DNA of 64,000 bases, taken from assembly GCA_937967505.1 (NCBI GenBank), contig CALCJM010000018.1, positions 1 to 64,000 on the forward strand, written 5' to 3'. The position numbers and the translations under genes were made by a program. The notes beneath the pieces were generated by a model, which did not search any database, was not told where the DNA came from, and saw nothing but the letters and a program-made list of their open reading frames with translations. The DNA comes from an uncultured Pirellulaceae bacterium (GTDB lineage: Bacteria > Planctomycetota > Planctomycetia > Pirellulales > Pirellulaceae). Below are positions 36,033-46,328 of this stretch, in pieces. How positions within the stretch are numbered: the first letter of the stretch is position 1; each line of letters begins with the position of its first letter.

Positions 36033-36348
36033 AGCACACGGAGGGCTTTCTGTTGGATGTTCAGCACAGGCAAAGGCCCTTGGATAACATTTCCTCACAC
36101 GAACCACTTTGATGGTTACCTAGGAATGTGCCACCAAATCACGTACCGAGAATCAGCTGCTGCGGTTGGGCTCCCAAATGAGCACCTGGATCCGAACCGA
36201 CAGCCAGCGCCCACGAACCAAAAATTTCCAAGGTAGATGAAGCTCTTCGGGGCTACGCCCGCCAGAGCGTAGATGGTTTTGAGCAATCTCGAGGCGCACG
36301 TTTTCTCTTACGCTCTCCACCGTCTGGCGACGGTAGCCACGTTGTGGG
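36033..36348. other. Intergenic stretch downstream of the methyltransferase
   Basis: About 315 bases between convergent genes. No restriction endonuclease, vsr or other gene is visible. Confidence 0.4.
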
Positions 36349-36945
36349 CTATTGAATTGCTTGGCGAACGTCTTTCAGTGCGGCTTTGGCATGAGCGTCG
36401 TTTGGTGAGGCTCGCAACACCTCCGAAAAACAGTTGGCGGCTGCCTGGTATTCGCCAGCGGCGCGGAGTGTTACGCCCAATGCAAAGGTCAATTCGTCCA
36501 GCACACCGCCGGGGCAGGCACTCCCCCGTTTGAGCGTTTTCCCGGATTTGGAAATGTCTCCCTGTAGCAATTGCAGGGTGCCCAAAAACAGGTACCCCGT
36601 CGCGTCGTCCGGGTCCGTGTCAATTTGTTTTTGATAATACGTACTGGCGCGTTCGAAGTCACCTTGAGCGCGGTACAGATTGCCGATTTCGCCGTAGATT
36701 GCATCCGGCGACTGATCCTCCTCCAGCGCATCGATTGCCGATTGATAGGCCGTTAATGCTTCCTCGTAACGCGCCAGCCCGGCCAAAGCATGGGCCTTGT
36801 CGATGAGCGCCCGAACCGATCCGGGAGACGCTAACAGGTACTGGTCCGCCAGCCGGACGGTGGTTGCCAGCATTCCGCTGTCGCTGGCAGTGATCAATTG
36901 TTGTTGGAGTTTCTTCAGATCGGCTTTCGCAACAGGTTTGGGCAT
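36349..36945 (-). CDS. Tetratricopeptide-repeat protein
   Basis: A 198-residue soluble protein built from about four to five TPR-like helical hairpins: SVRALIDKAHALAGLARYEE, AIYGEIGNLYRAQGDFERAS, ATGYLFLGTLQLLQGDISKS and LDELTFALGVTLRAAGEYQA. TPR proteins act as protein-binding scaffolds; no partner is suggested by the neighbours. It starts at an ATG at 36945 and is divergent from the outer-membrane-like gene. Confidence 0.88.
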   Translation of the reverse strand: MPKPVAKADLKKLQQQLITASDSGMLATTVRLADQYLLASPGSVRALIDKAHALAGLARYEEALTAYQSAIDALEEDQSPDAIYGEIGNLYRAQGDFERASTYYQKQIDTDPDDATGYLFLGTLQLLQGDISKSGKTLKRGSACPGGVLDELTFALGVTLRAAGEYQAAANCFSEVLRASPNDAHAKAALKDVRQAIQ

Positions 36946-37152
36946 GGGGTGTTTTCCTTTTACAATTACGGCCGAACGATGGCAGTGTTAAAGTTTAACG
37001 ATTATCCGGGTCCCAACGGTCACCGAAGTTTCAACGATCGATCGGATTTTACTCGTAAAGCATAACGGTTATTCCGATTTTGCTTTTAACGATGGTCGAA
37101 ACGATATTCCGGATTAACCGGCGCGGCTTTCGTTGGCACCCAAGGACGTTCG

Positions 37153-39321
37153 ATGTACTGCAAACGACTTTTACAATTCGCATTTTTGGCCATCATGACG
37201 GGGCAGCCCGGTTTTGTACACAGCCAGAACTATCAGCCGACGGGGGATGGCGGGTTGGGTCACCGGCGTGTGTCGCAGCGCTTCAGTTTACCCCAGCAGG
37301 CGACGCGCCCGCCGCTGTTTGTGGACCAACAGCACAACGATTATACCGCAATGTCTCCCGACAGTTGGGGGCACCCGGCCTCCCGACAAAGTATGTCACA
37401 GGCGATGCCGGGCGCTTCCCCCACGCTAGCCCATCCCAACAGCCGTCGGACGACGCCGATCGTTAACCAGCCGTCGTCGATCGGTACGACCATTGCACTG
37501 TCGCAGGACAACGTGGCCCAACCGACGACTGCCCCGGCACCGGAATCCCGAGCGCCATCTCAATTTTCCGCATTAACCAATACTGGCGTTCGTTCTACCG
37601 GCGGCCCAACTGACGCACGTAATACATCATCATCTTTCGCGCAGGTTCATTCTTCACGACCGGACAACGACCGGCAGACCGAATTTCAAAACGCCAAATT
37701 TACCCGGACGCAAGACGACAAGGAAGATTTCCCGGATTTGCTCCCGGGCACGGACGTTGACGAAGACGCCGACGATGTGCCATTCCCCTTCACCCGCAGG
37801 AAACGATCCGAAGCGACAGCAGGATCTGACCCGGCGGTCCCCACAGTCCCAACCCAGCCCACAGTACCGCCCCTGGATCCGTTAACGCCATCCGGGCAAA
37901 GCGTTGTTGTATTACCGTCGGATGCTAACGAGGTGATCTTGCCGGGATTGGATACCGTGGAACCTGTCCGGGAAGTCCAACCGCAGCGGTCATTTTACCC
38001 GGTGGCCCTTCAACCGATGGTTTCTTCTGTTGGCCAACCCATGACGGGGCAGTATCCCACCGCACGTTCAACTGGACCGGTGATTCCGCTACAGCAACCA
38101 GCCACCCAACCTTTTATGCAACCCCTTTACGCTCCGGTCCCCGTTGAGCCGCAAAACGGGTCGCGGCAGCATCGTGTCGGGTTTGATTATCCGCAGCAGA
38201 CAGCGTGGCAGCCCCCAGGGGCAGCGCTGTTGCAGACAGAACCGCAGGTTCAGCGCGTGCCGAACTGGGCATCAATGATTCAAACGCCACAGACCGAACA
38301 GTTCTCTCAAACAGGTCAATCGCCGCAGCAAAACTTGCCAACCTATCGACCGGACCTTGGGCATCGGGATGTCATGCCAACAATTCGCAACCGGCCTATC
38401 CGTGACGACGGCAAGAAGTTTGAACACGAAACCAAGAAAAGGGACTATCCACCCTTTAAAGAAATTATCGCAACGGGAAAATTCTTTTACAACGCCGATT
38501 TAAACGCCTTGCGTCCATCGTTCTTGGGCAACACCGGCATTTCGCTGGATAGTCCGGATTTTTCGCAAAGCGAAGCATTTGATTTCGACACGTCCTATTC
38601 GCCGATGGTCAAATTTGGATTTGAGTCCCCTTACGGCCCGGGTGTTGAGTTGAGCTATTTCAACATATCGACCAATTCAAACACGCTGTCTGCGGTCAAC
38701 GACGGTATCAGCAGCGTGGCCTCGATCGCGTCAGTCACCGGGCCGGGCCGGTTGTCACGCCTGGGGACCGACGCGGCGGGTGAAACGCTGACCGCCAATC
38801 ATTCGTTCGAATTGGAGACCTTTGGGCTGAACTTTTTCAAGGAGCTCAAATTTCCAATCTCGCGATTAAATGGTAAATTCGGTTTCATGTATGCCAACGT
38901 CGCCCAATCGCTGTTGGCTGATGTGCGCGACGCGCGCGGCAACGTGACCGGTGGGATGAGCAATACAACTGACTTTCGGGGATATGGACCGCAGTTTGCG
39001 CTGGAGTATTTTCGCCCGGTGGGACACACGCCCTTGACGCTGGTAACCAGTTTTGGAGGCAAGGGATTGTTTGGGCGACGCGATCAATTTCTGAACAACG
39101 ATTCCGATAGCGTGTCGCGCCGCTTCGGTGCGGATGAGTTTATCACGGTGATTGATTTCACCGGTGGCATCCAAATGAAAAAAATGGTTGCCGATGGGCG
39201 TTACTGGACCGCGCGCGTGGGCTACGTTCACCAAGCGTGGTTGGGCGGCGGAACGGCGGTCGATCCACAGGGTGATTTTGGCATCAATGGGTTTGCGTTC
39301 GGCATCGGCTACAACCGGTAG
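37153..39321 (+). CDS. Large Pro/Gln-rich outer-membrane-like protein
   Basis: A 722-residue exported protein. The signal peptide (LLQFAFLAIMTGQPGFVHSQ) is followed by about 400 residues of low-complexity Pro/Gln/Thr/Ser-rich sequence. From about 430 to the end the pattern is a beta barrel (NADLNALRPSFLGNTGIS, SPMVKFGFESPYGPGVELSY, KLNGKFGF-like repeats, and GINGFAFGIGYNR at the C-terminus), similar in style to planctomycete BBP7-like outer-membrane proteins. The disordered region may span or decorate the cell surface (inference). Confidence 0.7.
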   Translation: MYCKRLLQFAFLAIMTGQPGFVHSQNYQPTGDGGLGHRRVSQRFSLPQQATRPPLFVDQQHNDYTAMSPDSWGHPASRQSMSQAMPGASPTLAHPNSRRTTPIVNQPSSIGTTIALSQDNVAQPTTAPAPESRAPSQFSALTNTGVRSTGGPTDARNTSSSFAQVHSSRPDNDRQTEFQNAKFTRTQDDKEDFPDLLPGTDVDEDADDVPFPFTRRKRSEATAGSDPAVPTVPTQPTVPPLDPLTPSGQSVVVLPSDANEVILPGLDTVEPVREVQPQRSFYPVALQPMVSSVGQPMTGQYPTARSTGPVIPLQQPATQPFMQPLYAPVPVEPQNGSRQHRVGFDYPQQTAWQPPGAALLQTEPQVQRVPNWASMIQTPQTEQFSQTGQSPQQNLPTYRPDLGHRDVMPTIRNRPIRDDGKKFEHETKKRDYPPFKEIIATGKFFYNADLNALRPSFLGNTGISLDSPDFSQSEAFDFDTSYSPMVKFGFESPYGPGVELSYFNISTNSNTLSAVNDGISSVASIASVTGPGRLSRLGTDAAGETLTANHSFELETFGLNFFKELKFPISRLNGKFGFMYANVAQSLLADVRDARGNVTGGMSNTTDFRGYGPQFALEYFRPVGHTPLTLVTSFGGKGLFGRRDQFLNNDSDSVSRRFGADEFITVIDFTGGIQMKKMVADGRYWTARVGYVHQAWLGGGTAVDPQGDFGINGFAFGIGYNR

Positions 39322-39502
39322 TTTTCCGATGGATCCGCTTCAGGCATTGACGGTTAGGCGGGCTGGGTGAGTGCGTGGGCTGATTTCTGCGGCTTGGTGA
39401 TAAAGATTTGGAATCGACCGATTGAAATTGGCAGTCGGAGAACAACAATATGGGCTTTATGCCACTCGCCCACTTTGATCTCTCCCAGACTAGGATTTCC
39501 CG

Positions 39503-39874
39503 ATGTCCGATTCGTCCGCAAAACCTTCCAACGCACCCGTCATGGTTCTGCTGGTGTTGAACCTGTTGGCGACGATCGCCATGTTGGCTCACGTCGTTTA
39601 CTACATCCCTGAAAACAGTAGCGCCGCTACAGACACCGTCGCGGCACCGCAACTGGTAAACGACCTGTTGGTCGATGGTGTGGGAAACATTGGCATGGGG
39701 CGTGACGGCATCGAGCTGGAGATGATCGAATTGAATCAGGATAATCCCAACGGAGAGCCCAGCGTGATGCAGACGGTCACCATGAGTCAGGAAGCGTTTC
39801 TTGACACGCTGAACAGGATGAACCTGTTGCGGGAGCGCTTGGTCGAAAAAGATCTGATCCGCGCCGTCGAATAG
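39503..39874 (+). CDS. Small single-span membrane protein
   Basis: A 123-residue protein with one transmembrane segment (APVMVLLVLNLLATIAMLAH, about 11-30). The rest is acidic and polar, with no recognised domain (LEMIELNQDNPNG, FLDTLNRMNLLRERLVE). Start and frame are consistent with a real gene. Probable single-gene unit after the outer-membrane-like gene. Confidence 0.65.
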   Translation: MSDSSAKPSNAPVMVLLVLNLLATIAMLAHVVYYIPENSSAATDTVAAPQLVNDLLVDGVGNIGMGRDGIELEMIELNQDNPNGEPSVMQTVTMSQEAFLDTLNRMNLLRERLVEKDLIRAVE

Positions 39875-40287
39875 AGTGCCGCCCATCAATCGTGGTGAGA
39901 ATCGCGCGGTAATTGTGAAACAGGTTTGAAATTCACTCGTAGTACGAGCAGTACTCGTGGCCCTCTCTGGTCCTTGGGCACAGAATTTCGTCGCTCCGTC
40001 GCAGGTGCTCCTGTCATCTTGAGGACCGGAGAGCGGACTTACTTGGGTTCTTAAAAATGGCGCACTGATGGCGCGTGTAATACCGGTACCGAGGCACAGG
40101 CCATTGGTGTCGCGCTGCTGACGGTTTTAACAGCGAGTGTATAAAAACGACCAAAACTTGCGCGCCCCGTTTTTATTCTGCTCTCTGCCTTGCCCCAACC
40201 GCGGGGATTCGCTTGTAAGTTGAGCCGTGGCCTTTACAATCGACGGCTGTTGATTCCGCATTTCCGTACGCCCACCAGGAACCCCCG
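39875..40287. other. Intergenic region upstream of acetyl-CoA synthetase
   Basis: About 410 bases. A small near-palindrome CTCGTAGTACGAG occurs at 39936-39948. No gene, tRNA or riboswitch is recognised. Confidence 0.35.
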
Positions 40288-42246
40288 ATGGCAGATTCAG
40301 AGACAGGACAGATTGACAATGTGATGCAAGAAGACCGACTGTTTCCGCCATCGGAACAGTTCTGTCAAAACGCCGCGATCGGCTCGATGGACGACTATCA
40401 AGCGCTCTACGACGCTGCCAAGAATGATCCTGACAAGTTCTGGGGTGAAACGGCTAGAGAAGAACTGCATTGGTTCGAGCCATTTGACACGGTTTGCAAT
40501 CATGACGGCAGTCACGTCGAGTGGTTTGTCGGCGGCAAGACAAATATTTCCTACAACTGTCTGGACGCCAACATCGCAGCGGGCAACGGTGATCGTCTGG
40601 CAATCATCTGGGAAGGCGAACCCGGCGACACACGGACACTAACGTACAAACAGTTGCTCACCGAGGTCTGCAAGTTTTCCAATGTGCTCACAGGGCAGGG
40701 CGTGGGTGTGGGAGATGTGGTATCGATCTACATGCCGATGACGCCAGAGCTGGCCATCGCGATGCTGGCTTGTACGCGCATTGGAGCCATACATTCGGTT
40801 ATTTTTGCGGGATTCTCTGCGGAGGCGATCGCTGACCGGAACAACGATGCGTCGGCAAAAGTTCAGATTACCTCCGACGGACTTTTTCGCCGCGGCAAGA
40901 CGTTACCACTGAAAGATACGGTGAACGCGGCGCTGGAAAAATCGCCGACCGTTGAGTGTTGTATTGTGTTACAGCGTGCCAAAAACGATTGTGCAATGCA
41001 GGCAGGGCGCGATTACTGGTGGCATGAACTGATGGAGGATGCGTCGGCGGATTGCCCGGCGTTGCCTTTGGACAGTGAGGCAACCTCTTTTATCCTGTAC
41101 ACCAGTGGCTCAACCGGAAAGCCCAAAGGTATCCGACATACGACTGCGGGATACAATCTGTGGACCAAAAAGACGTTCCAGTGGGTGTTTGACTGGAAAC
41201 CGGAAGATATTTATTGGTGCACCGCCGACTGCGGCTGGATCACCGGCCACAGCTACATCGTGTACGGCCCAATGAGTAACGGTGCGACCTGTTTGATGTA
41301 CGAAGGTGCGCCCAATCATCCAGCGCCGGATCGATTCTGGGATGTCGTCCAGCGCCACAAGGTCACGATTCTGTATACGGCTCCCACCGCGATTCGTGCT
41401 TTTGTAAAATGGGGTGACGAACATATTGACAAACACGACATCAGCAGCCTGAGGTTGTTGGGCACCGTGGGAGAGGGCATCAACCCCGATACGTGGATTT
41501 GGTATCACGAAAAAATCGGCGGCGAAAAATGTCCTATCGTGGATACTTGGTGGCAGACCGAAACTGGCGGGATCATGATGAGCCCCTTGCCGGGGGCCAC
41601 GGCGACCAAACCGGGAAGTTGTACGCTGCCGTTACCGGGAGTCGTGCCGGTGATCGTCGATGAGGGACTGCATCCGGTCGAAACGAACCATGGCGGCATG
41701 TTATGCATGGCCCAACCGTGGCCGGGAATGCTGCGAGGCATTTGGGGAGACGAAAAACGATTTCAGGAACAATACTGGAGCACTTTCCCGGGCAACTATT
41801 TGACCGGCGACAACGCGCGCGTCGATGATGACGGATACTACTGGATCATGGGGCGCATTGACGACGTGATCAATGTCTCGGGGCATCGCTTGAGCACCAT
41901 TGAAGTGGAAAGCGCCCTGGTTTCGCACGACAAAGTCGCCGAATGTGCGGCCGTTGGTCGCCCCCACGACCTCAAAGGGCAAGCGATTTGCGTGTTTGTC
42001 ACGGTCAAAGATGCTCAAGCGGGGGAAGCGTTGCGGGATGAATTGCGACTGCATGTGCGGAAGGAAATTGGTGCGTTGGCGGTACCCGACGATATCCGGT
42101 TCACTGACGGTCTGCCTAAAACCCGCAGCGGAAAGATTATGAGGCGGTTGCTGCGCGACATCGCGGCAGGGCGGCAGGCGGCTGGAGATGTCAGTACTCT
42201 GGAAGATTTCAGTGTGCTGGCCAAATTGAGCGAGGATCAAGAATAG
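40288..42246 (+). CDS. acs: Acetyl-CoA synthetase
   Basis: Activates acetate to acetyl-AMP and then acetyl-CoA. An ANL-superfamily enzyme of typical length (652 aa). The AMP-binding loop is [16 protein letters not shown] (about 270-285), the A5-like motif is [10 protein letters not shown], the hinge [17 protein letters not shown] and the C-terminal catalytic-lysine motif [13 protein letters not shown], whose lysine is the usual acetylation site for control of the enzyme. The next gene begins one base after the stop, so the two are almost certainly co-transcribed. Confidence 0.96.
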   Translation: MADSETGQIDNVMQEDRLFPPSEQFCQNAAIGSMDDYQALYDAAKNDPDKFWGETAREELHWFEPFDTVCNHDGSHVEWFVGGKTNISYNCLDANIAAGNGDRLAIIWEGEPGDTRTLTYKQLLTEVCKFSNVLTGQGVGVGDVVSIYMPMTPELAIAMLACTRIGAIHSVIFAGFSAEAIADRNNDASAKVQITSDGLFRRGKTLPLKDTVNAALEKSPTVECCIVLQRAKNDCAMQAGRDYWWHELMEDASADCPALPLDSEATSFILYTSGSTGKPKGIRHTTAGYNLWTKKTFQWVFDWKPEDIYWCTADCGWITGHSYIVYGPMSNGATCLMYEGAPNHPAPDRFWDVVQRHKVTILYTAPTAIRAFVKWGDEHIDKHDISSLRLLGTVGEGINPDTWIWYHEKIGGEKCPIVDTWWQTETGGIMMSPLPGATATKPGSCTLPLPGVVPVIVDEGLHPVETNHGGMLCMAQPWPGMLRGIWGDEKRFQEQYWSTFPGNYLTGDNARVDDDGYYWIMGRIDDVINVSGHRLSTIEVESALVSHDKVAECAAVGRPHDLKGQAICVFVTVKDAQAGEALRDELRLHVRKEIGALAVPDDIRFTDGLPKTRSGKIMRRLLRDIAAGRQAAGDVSTLEDFSVLAKLSEDQE

Positions 42247-42247
42247 G

Positions 42248-42610
42248 ATGATCGCAGAAAATGACAACTCCGAAACTGATCCGTCAGATCCCATCGACTC
42301 GTTTGATTCAGGGAACCCGTCCGGTGAAATAATCGATGCCGATGTGATTGATGATGACTTCGATGACTTCGATGATCAAATCAGTCCCGAAGAAGCGGCG
42401 ATTATGGGGCCGGTCAAAAAACGCAGGAGAATGTTTTGCTCTAACTGCAACCGGACTGAAAACCACCGGCCTGCCAATCGCAGGTCGTGGATCAATTCGT
42501 ATTTTACCGGTTTGGCGTTTGGATTGAATCGTTTTTTGGGCCCATTCAAGTGCACCTGTTGTGGTCACAATCGCTGGTTATTCAAAATCACTCGCAAAGG
42601 CATCAAATAG
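42248..42610 (+). CDS. Small acidic zinc-ribbon protein
   Basis: A 120-residue protein. The first half is very acidic (IDADVIDDDFDDFDDQISPE), then basic KKRRRMFCSNCNRTENH, a hydrophobic turn, and a second Cys pair in KCTCCGHNRWLFKI. The CxxC...CxxC arrangement suggests a zinc ribbon. Function unknown. It begins one base after acs and lies 129 bases before the E2-like acyltransferase gene, so a small operon is likely. Confidence 0.65.
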   Translation: MIAENDNSETDPSDPIDSFDSGNPSGEIIDADVIDDDFDDFDDQISPEEAAIMGPVKKRRRMFCSNCNRTENHRPANRRSWINSYFTGLAFGLNRFLGPFKCTCCGHNRWLFKITRKGIK

Positions 42611-42739
42611 CGTTGTCAAAACCACTGAATGAAGGTGTGCTAGCGAGGCTGGATTCCGGTTGTCAAACCACGTTGATACTGGCAGACTTTCACGCGTGAC
42701 ACTCAACGCTTCTACATGAATTTCATCAGGGACGATGTT

Positions 42740-43630
42740 ATGGGAAAACGCCTACCGCTCTCCAACGGTCGCCGTCTGGTAGACGATGTCATTCACATTT
42801 CCAACAAGATGCCAATGGCCGCCTTTTCGGCCGATTGGGACGTTGCGTTGATTTCAAAACTGCGGCGGATGGCCAAACCAAAAATTTCGTGGAACGTGTT
42901 GATGATGAAGGCTCACGCGATCGTGTGCCAACAGATGCCCGAACTGCGCCGCTGCTACGTACGTTTTCCCTGGGCGCATCTCTATCAACATCACCAGAAT
43001 GTTTGCATGATGACCATCGGTCGTCGCCACAAGGGCGAGGAGCGGCTGTTTTTTGCCCGTTTCAATGAACCGGACAACCAGACGCTGGTCGAACTTCAGG
43101 AGCAGTACGACAAATACCGGAAGGATCCGGTGGAAGACATCAAGCAGTTTCGCCACCAGATTGCGTTTGCCAAGTGTCCGGAACTGGTCCGACGATTTGG
43201 TTGGTGGGTGCTGTTCAATATGTGGCCCCAGAAACGTGCCAGCCACATGGGCACTTTTGGCATGAGCATTTCCGGGTACAAAGGCGCTCGGGCCAACGGG
43301 CATCTGGGATTCAACGCCACGATTCTGGGCACCGACCCAACCCCCAAACAGGGTATCGCTCACATGGTGTTGACCTTTGACCATCAGATTCTGGACGGGG
43401 CGCCGGCGACTGAGGTGTTCGCGGAAAGCCGCCGAATGTTGATCACGGCGGTCGCCAAGGAACTGGCCGACATGGCCGGCGTAAATCAAAATACGCTCGA
43501 ACCCCTGTCGGCCGAGGAGATCGAGCAGATCCGCATTAACTTTGCAGAAAAAAAACAACAACGTGAAGCCGAAAAGAAGATGAACCGTAAAGAGAAACGC
43601 GCGATGACAGAAGCACGCAACGCAGCCTGA
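42740..43630 (+). CDS. E2-type 2-oxoacid dehydrogenase acyltransferase-like protein lacking lipoyl domains
   Basis: A 296-residue protein resembling the catalytic domain of dihydrolipoamide acyltransferases (CAT-like fold). The catalytic His-Asp-Gly is seen in MVLTFDHQILDGAPATEV (about 213-230). The N-terminal lipoyl and E1/E3-binding domains of true E2 enzymes are absent. The C-terminus is a Lys/Glu helix (EKKQQREAEKKMNRKEKRAM). ATG 42740 follows AGGGACG and is preferred over 42716. An acyl transfer role near acs is plausible but unproven. Confidence 0.78.
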   Translation: MGKRLPLSNGRRLVDDVIHISNKMPMAAFSADWDVALISKLRRMAKPKISWNVLMMKAHAIVCQQMPELRRCYVRFPWAHLYQHHQNVCMMTIGRRHKGEERLFFARFNEPDNQTLVELQEQYDKYRKDPVEDIKQFRHQIAFAKCPELVRRFGWWVLFNMWPQKRASHMGTFGMSISGYKGARANGHLGFNATILGTDPTPKQGIAHMVLTFDHQILDGAPATEVFAESRRMLITAVAKELADMAGVNQNTLEPLSAEEIEQIRINFAEKKQQREAEKKMNRKEKRAMTEARNAA

Positions 43631-43668
43631 CTGCCGGCGCAACCAAAGGTCTGGAACGAAACCAAAAT

Positions 43669-44562
43669 ATGGGAACCGGCGAATTCTCGGCACTCGCCGC
43701 AGCGTTAATGTGGACCATCTCCAGCATGTTCTGGCGAGAGTTGCGTTTACCCGCCTGGACAATTAATCTGGCAAAAAATCTGTTGGGCCTGATGCTGTTG
43801 GGCGCGCATTTACTGGCTCACGCACTGGTTACCGGCACGCCGCTGTTGCATGCATCGACTCATTCGGTGGGATATCTTGCCGTCAGCGGCCTGATTGGTG
43901 TGGTCGTAGGTGATACGTTGTACTTCCGCAGCCTGCAAATCCTCGGACCACGGCGCGCATTGATGGTCGCCACCACCAGTCCGCTATTTGCGATCGTGCT
44001 GGGATGGGTGTTTTCCGGACAACAATTGGTGGCAACTGCGTTGATTGGAATCTTTCTGACGATCACCGGAGTGGTCACGGTGGTGGCCGATCGCCAAGCA
44101 CATGCTGAATCACCGGAACTGTTGCCGGGCCAGAATTCTGTGGGTATGGCGTGCGGAATCGGTGGCGCACTTTGCCAGGCGATTGGCGGCGTACTGTCAC
44201 AGTTGGGCATGCGCGATTGCAGCGGTCTGGAGGCATCCTTTTATCGTATCCTGGTGGCCGCTCTGGTGATGACACTGCTGTATCTGGCGGGAGGGCATTT
44301 GTGGAAAACCGCGCGAACCGTTTGCTCCAAACCAATTCTGAAAATCCTGATTCCCGCCACAATCATTGGAACTTGGATGGGGATCTGGTTAAGTCAGATC
44401 GCCTACAAGCGCGCCGACGTGGCCATCGCACAGACGCTGCTTTGCACCTGTCCACTGTTCGCCGTGCCAATCATTTACTTTGTGGATCGCCAGAAAATTT
44501 CGGGGCTCTCAATCATTGGATCGATCGTCGCCATCGCCGGTGTTTACCTCGTATTGCAATGA
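43669..44562 (+). CDS. EamA-family (DMT) transporter
   Basis: A 297-residue membrane protein with about ten hydrophobic segments in two repeated halves, the EamA/RhaT arrangement of the drug/metabolite transporter superfamily. Typical motifs are ALMWTISSMFWRE at the start, GDTLYFRSLQILGPRRALM at the end of the first half and GTWMGIWLSQIAYKRADVAI in the second. Substrate unknown. It starts 38 bases behind the acyltransferase gene and could be part of that unit. Confidence 0.9.
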   Translation: MGTGEFSALAAALMWTISSMFWRELRLPAWTINLAKNLLGLMLLGAHLLAHALVTGTPLLHASTHSVGYLAVSGLIGVVVGDTLYFRSLQILGPRRALMVATTSPLFAIVLGWVFSGQQLVATALIGIFLTITGVVTVVADRQAHAESPELLPGQNSVGMACGIGGALCQAIGGVLSQLGMRDCSGLEASFYRILVAALVMTLLYLAGGHLWKTARTVCSKPILKILIPATIIGTWMGIWLSQIAYKRADVAIAQTLLCTCPLFAVPIIYFVDRQKISGLSIIGSIVAIAGVYLVLQ

Positions 44563-44833
44563 TTTTTTTAAGGACCTTCAACAGCCACGGGGTTGGATTA
44601 TTTGCCGCAGTCCGTTTGCGATCAATCCGTGCGATCAATCCGGCACGACATTGTCAAGATTTTGGGGTAGGAAGTTTTTTTACGCCATTGGTCCGTCGAG
44701 ATATTTTTAGCTTGCAATGCATGTGGCAGATGGCATTATTGATTGAAGGAATGAACAGGAGACCATAATTGAGACGGTGGTTTTCAGGGAGGTATCGGAC
44801 CGCTGTCAGGATTTAACCATTCTTGATAGTACG

Positions 44834-45922
44834 ATGAACATTCGAAGAGACGATTTTTCTTCAATCGGTAAACAGACCGAACGCGAATTTTACGTGCGGG
44901 CCAAAGCCATTTGTCGCGATCTGTTTCAGGTAGACGCACGACGTTACTGGGTGGACTTTATTCTGTCGGTAACAACAGCCTATGTATTTGCCAGTATCTT
45001 TCTAGCCAGCACTTTCACCAGCCTCTGGGGCTGGTGTGCGTTTGCGATCGCGGTGGTGACGATCTACCGGGCATCAATGTTTATTCACGAGATCGTTCAC
45101 CTGCCCAGCGGGAAACTGGTCGTGTTTCGGCGATTTTGGAATCTTTTCGCGGGGGTGCCAATGATGGTGCCAACGTCAACCTACGAAAGCCATATCCACC
45201 ATCACAGCAGCAAACACTACGGTACCGATCACGATGGGGAATACCTGCCGTTTGCCAACGGGACAATGTGGGGGATCTTTGGCTACTTGAGCCAGATCGT
45301 ATTTCAGCCGATTCTGGTTTACCTGCGTTATCTTGTTTGGACCCCAATTTCGTTTCTACATTCCGGATTGCGCCAATGGACGTTGGCCAACGCCAGTTCG
45401 CTGGTGATCAATTTCAAATACCACAACCATGCGAAATCGGATCGCTATACGGCAGAGGACACATTTTGGGAACTGTTTACCTGTTTCCGTGCGGCGGTGA
45501 TGTTGGGGCTGGTTTTGTTTGGTGTCATGCCATGGATTCGGTTACCGAAGTTACTGTTGCTGGCGATGGCCGTATTGACGATCAATCATCTCCGCACGCT
45601 GGCAGCCCATCGTTACCGCAATCACGGTGATTCGATTTCGCATCTGGAACAGTTTCAGGATTCGACCAACATTTCGGGGAACTGGTGGACGGAGCTTTGG
45701 TGCCCACTGGGGCTACGCTATCACGGTTTGCATCATCTGTTTCCCGGCATCCCGTATCATAATCTGGGTGAGGCGCATCGGCGTCTGCTGGAGGCACTCC
45801 CCGAGGGATCGATATACCACCAGTCGGTTTATCCGAATTTTGGGGCGGTGATTGGCGAGTTGTTTGAGGAAATTAGAGCGCGTGACGATGTCAGCGACGG
45901 CACGCGCGCGATCCTCAGGTAG
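44834..45922 (+). CDS. Fatty acid desaturase
   Basis: A membrane di-iron desaturase, 362 residues from the chosen ATG. Three histidine boxes are evident: HEIVH (in FIHEIVHLPSG), HIHHH (in ESHIHHHSSKHYG) and HGLHHLFPGIPYHN. Hydrophobic segments flank them at about 40-85 and 230-260. It would introduce a double bond into acyl chains of membrane lipids, with an electron donor encoded elsewhere. The longer in-frame start at 44777 adds residues not typical of the family. Confidence 0.9.
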   Translation: MNIRRDDFSSIGKQTEREFYVRAKAICRDLFQVDARRYWVDFILSVTTAYVFASIFLASTFTSLWGWCAFAIAVVTIYRASMFIHEIVHLPSGKLVVFRRFWNLFAGVPMMVPTSTYESHIHHHSSKHYGTDHDGEYLPFANGTMWGIFGYLSQIVFQPILVYLRYLVWTPISFLHSGLRQWTLANASSLVINFKYHNHAKSDRYTAEDTFWELFTCFRAAVMLGLVLFGVMPWIRLPKLLLLAMAVLTINHLRTLAAHRYRNHGDSISHLEQFQDSTNISGNWWTELWCPLGLRYHGLHHLFPGIPYHNLGEAHRRLLEALPEGSIYHQSVYPNFGAVIGELFEEIRARDDVSDGTRAILR

Positions 45923-46328
45923 GCGTTGCCGCGATAATCAGTCCCAACATCGCCATTTTTTATCTTTGATAGCGTGAACGATTTGGAGGATCGCCGCGTA
46001 CCACCTGCGGTCAACCTGCTGGAGACGGCGCGCTTTGCTACGATCGGCATAACCTCTACAGATTGCTGTCACTATAAGCAGGATTGGTGTTGTTTCCCAG
46101 GTTGCACCAGTTTTAACAGCTTCACCAGACTCCTTTGCCGTCAGAACCCGACCTTCAATTCGAAAATGCAATGGAATATTTGATGAATTGACTTTTAAGT
46201 TCTTAACCAAGCCTTACCTTTCACTTGACGAAACCCGGTTTAACTTTTTTTGGGCTGAACCGTCTGTTTCGCCAACCCCTACAACCCCATGTCCTCAAGA
46301 AAGCCTGAAGCTTTCCTCTGGAGCGAAA
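45923..46328. other. Intergenic region upstream of the Cys/Tyr-rich secreted protein gene
   Basis: About 400 bases. A 90-codon minus-strand frame and a 69-codon plus-strand frame have no recognisable product. Probably promoter and leader. Confidence 0.35.

Noticed and set aside
45938-46210. 90-codon minus-strand frame that might be an IS fragment
   Set aside because: No transposase motif could be identified.
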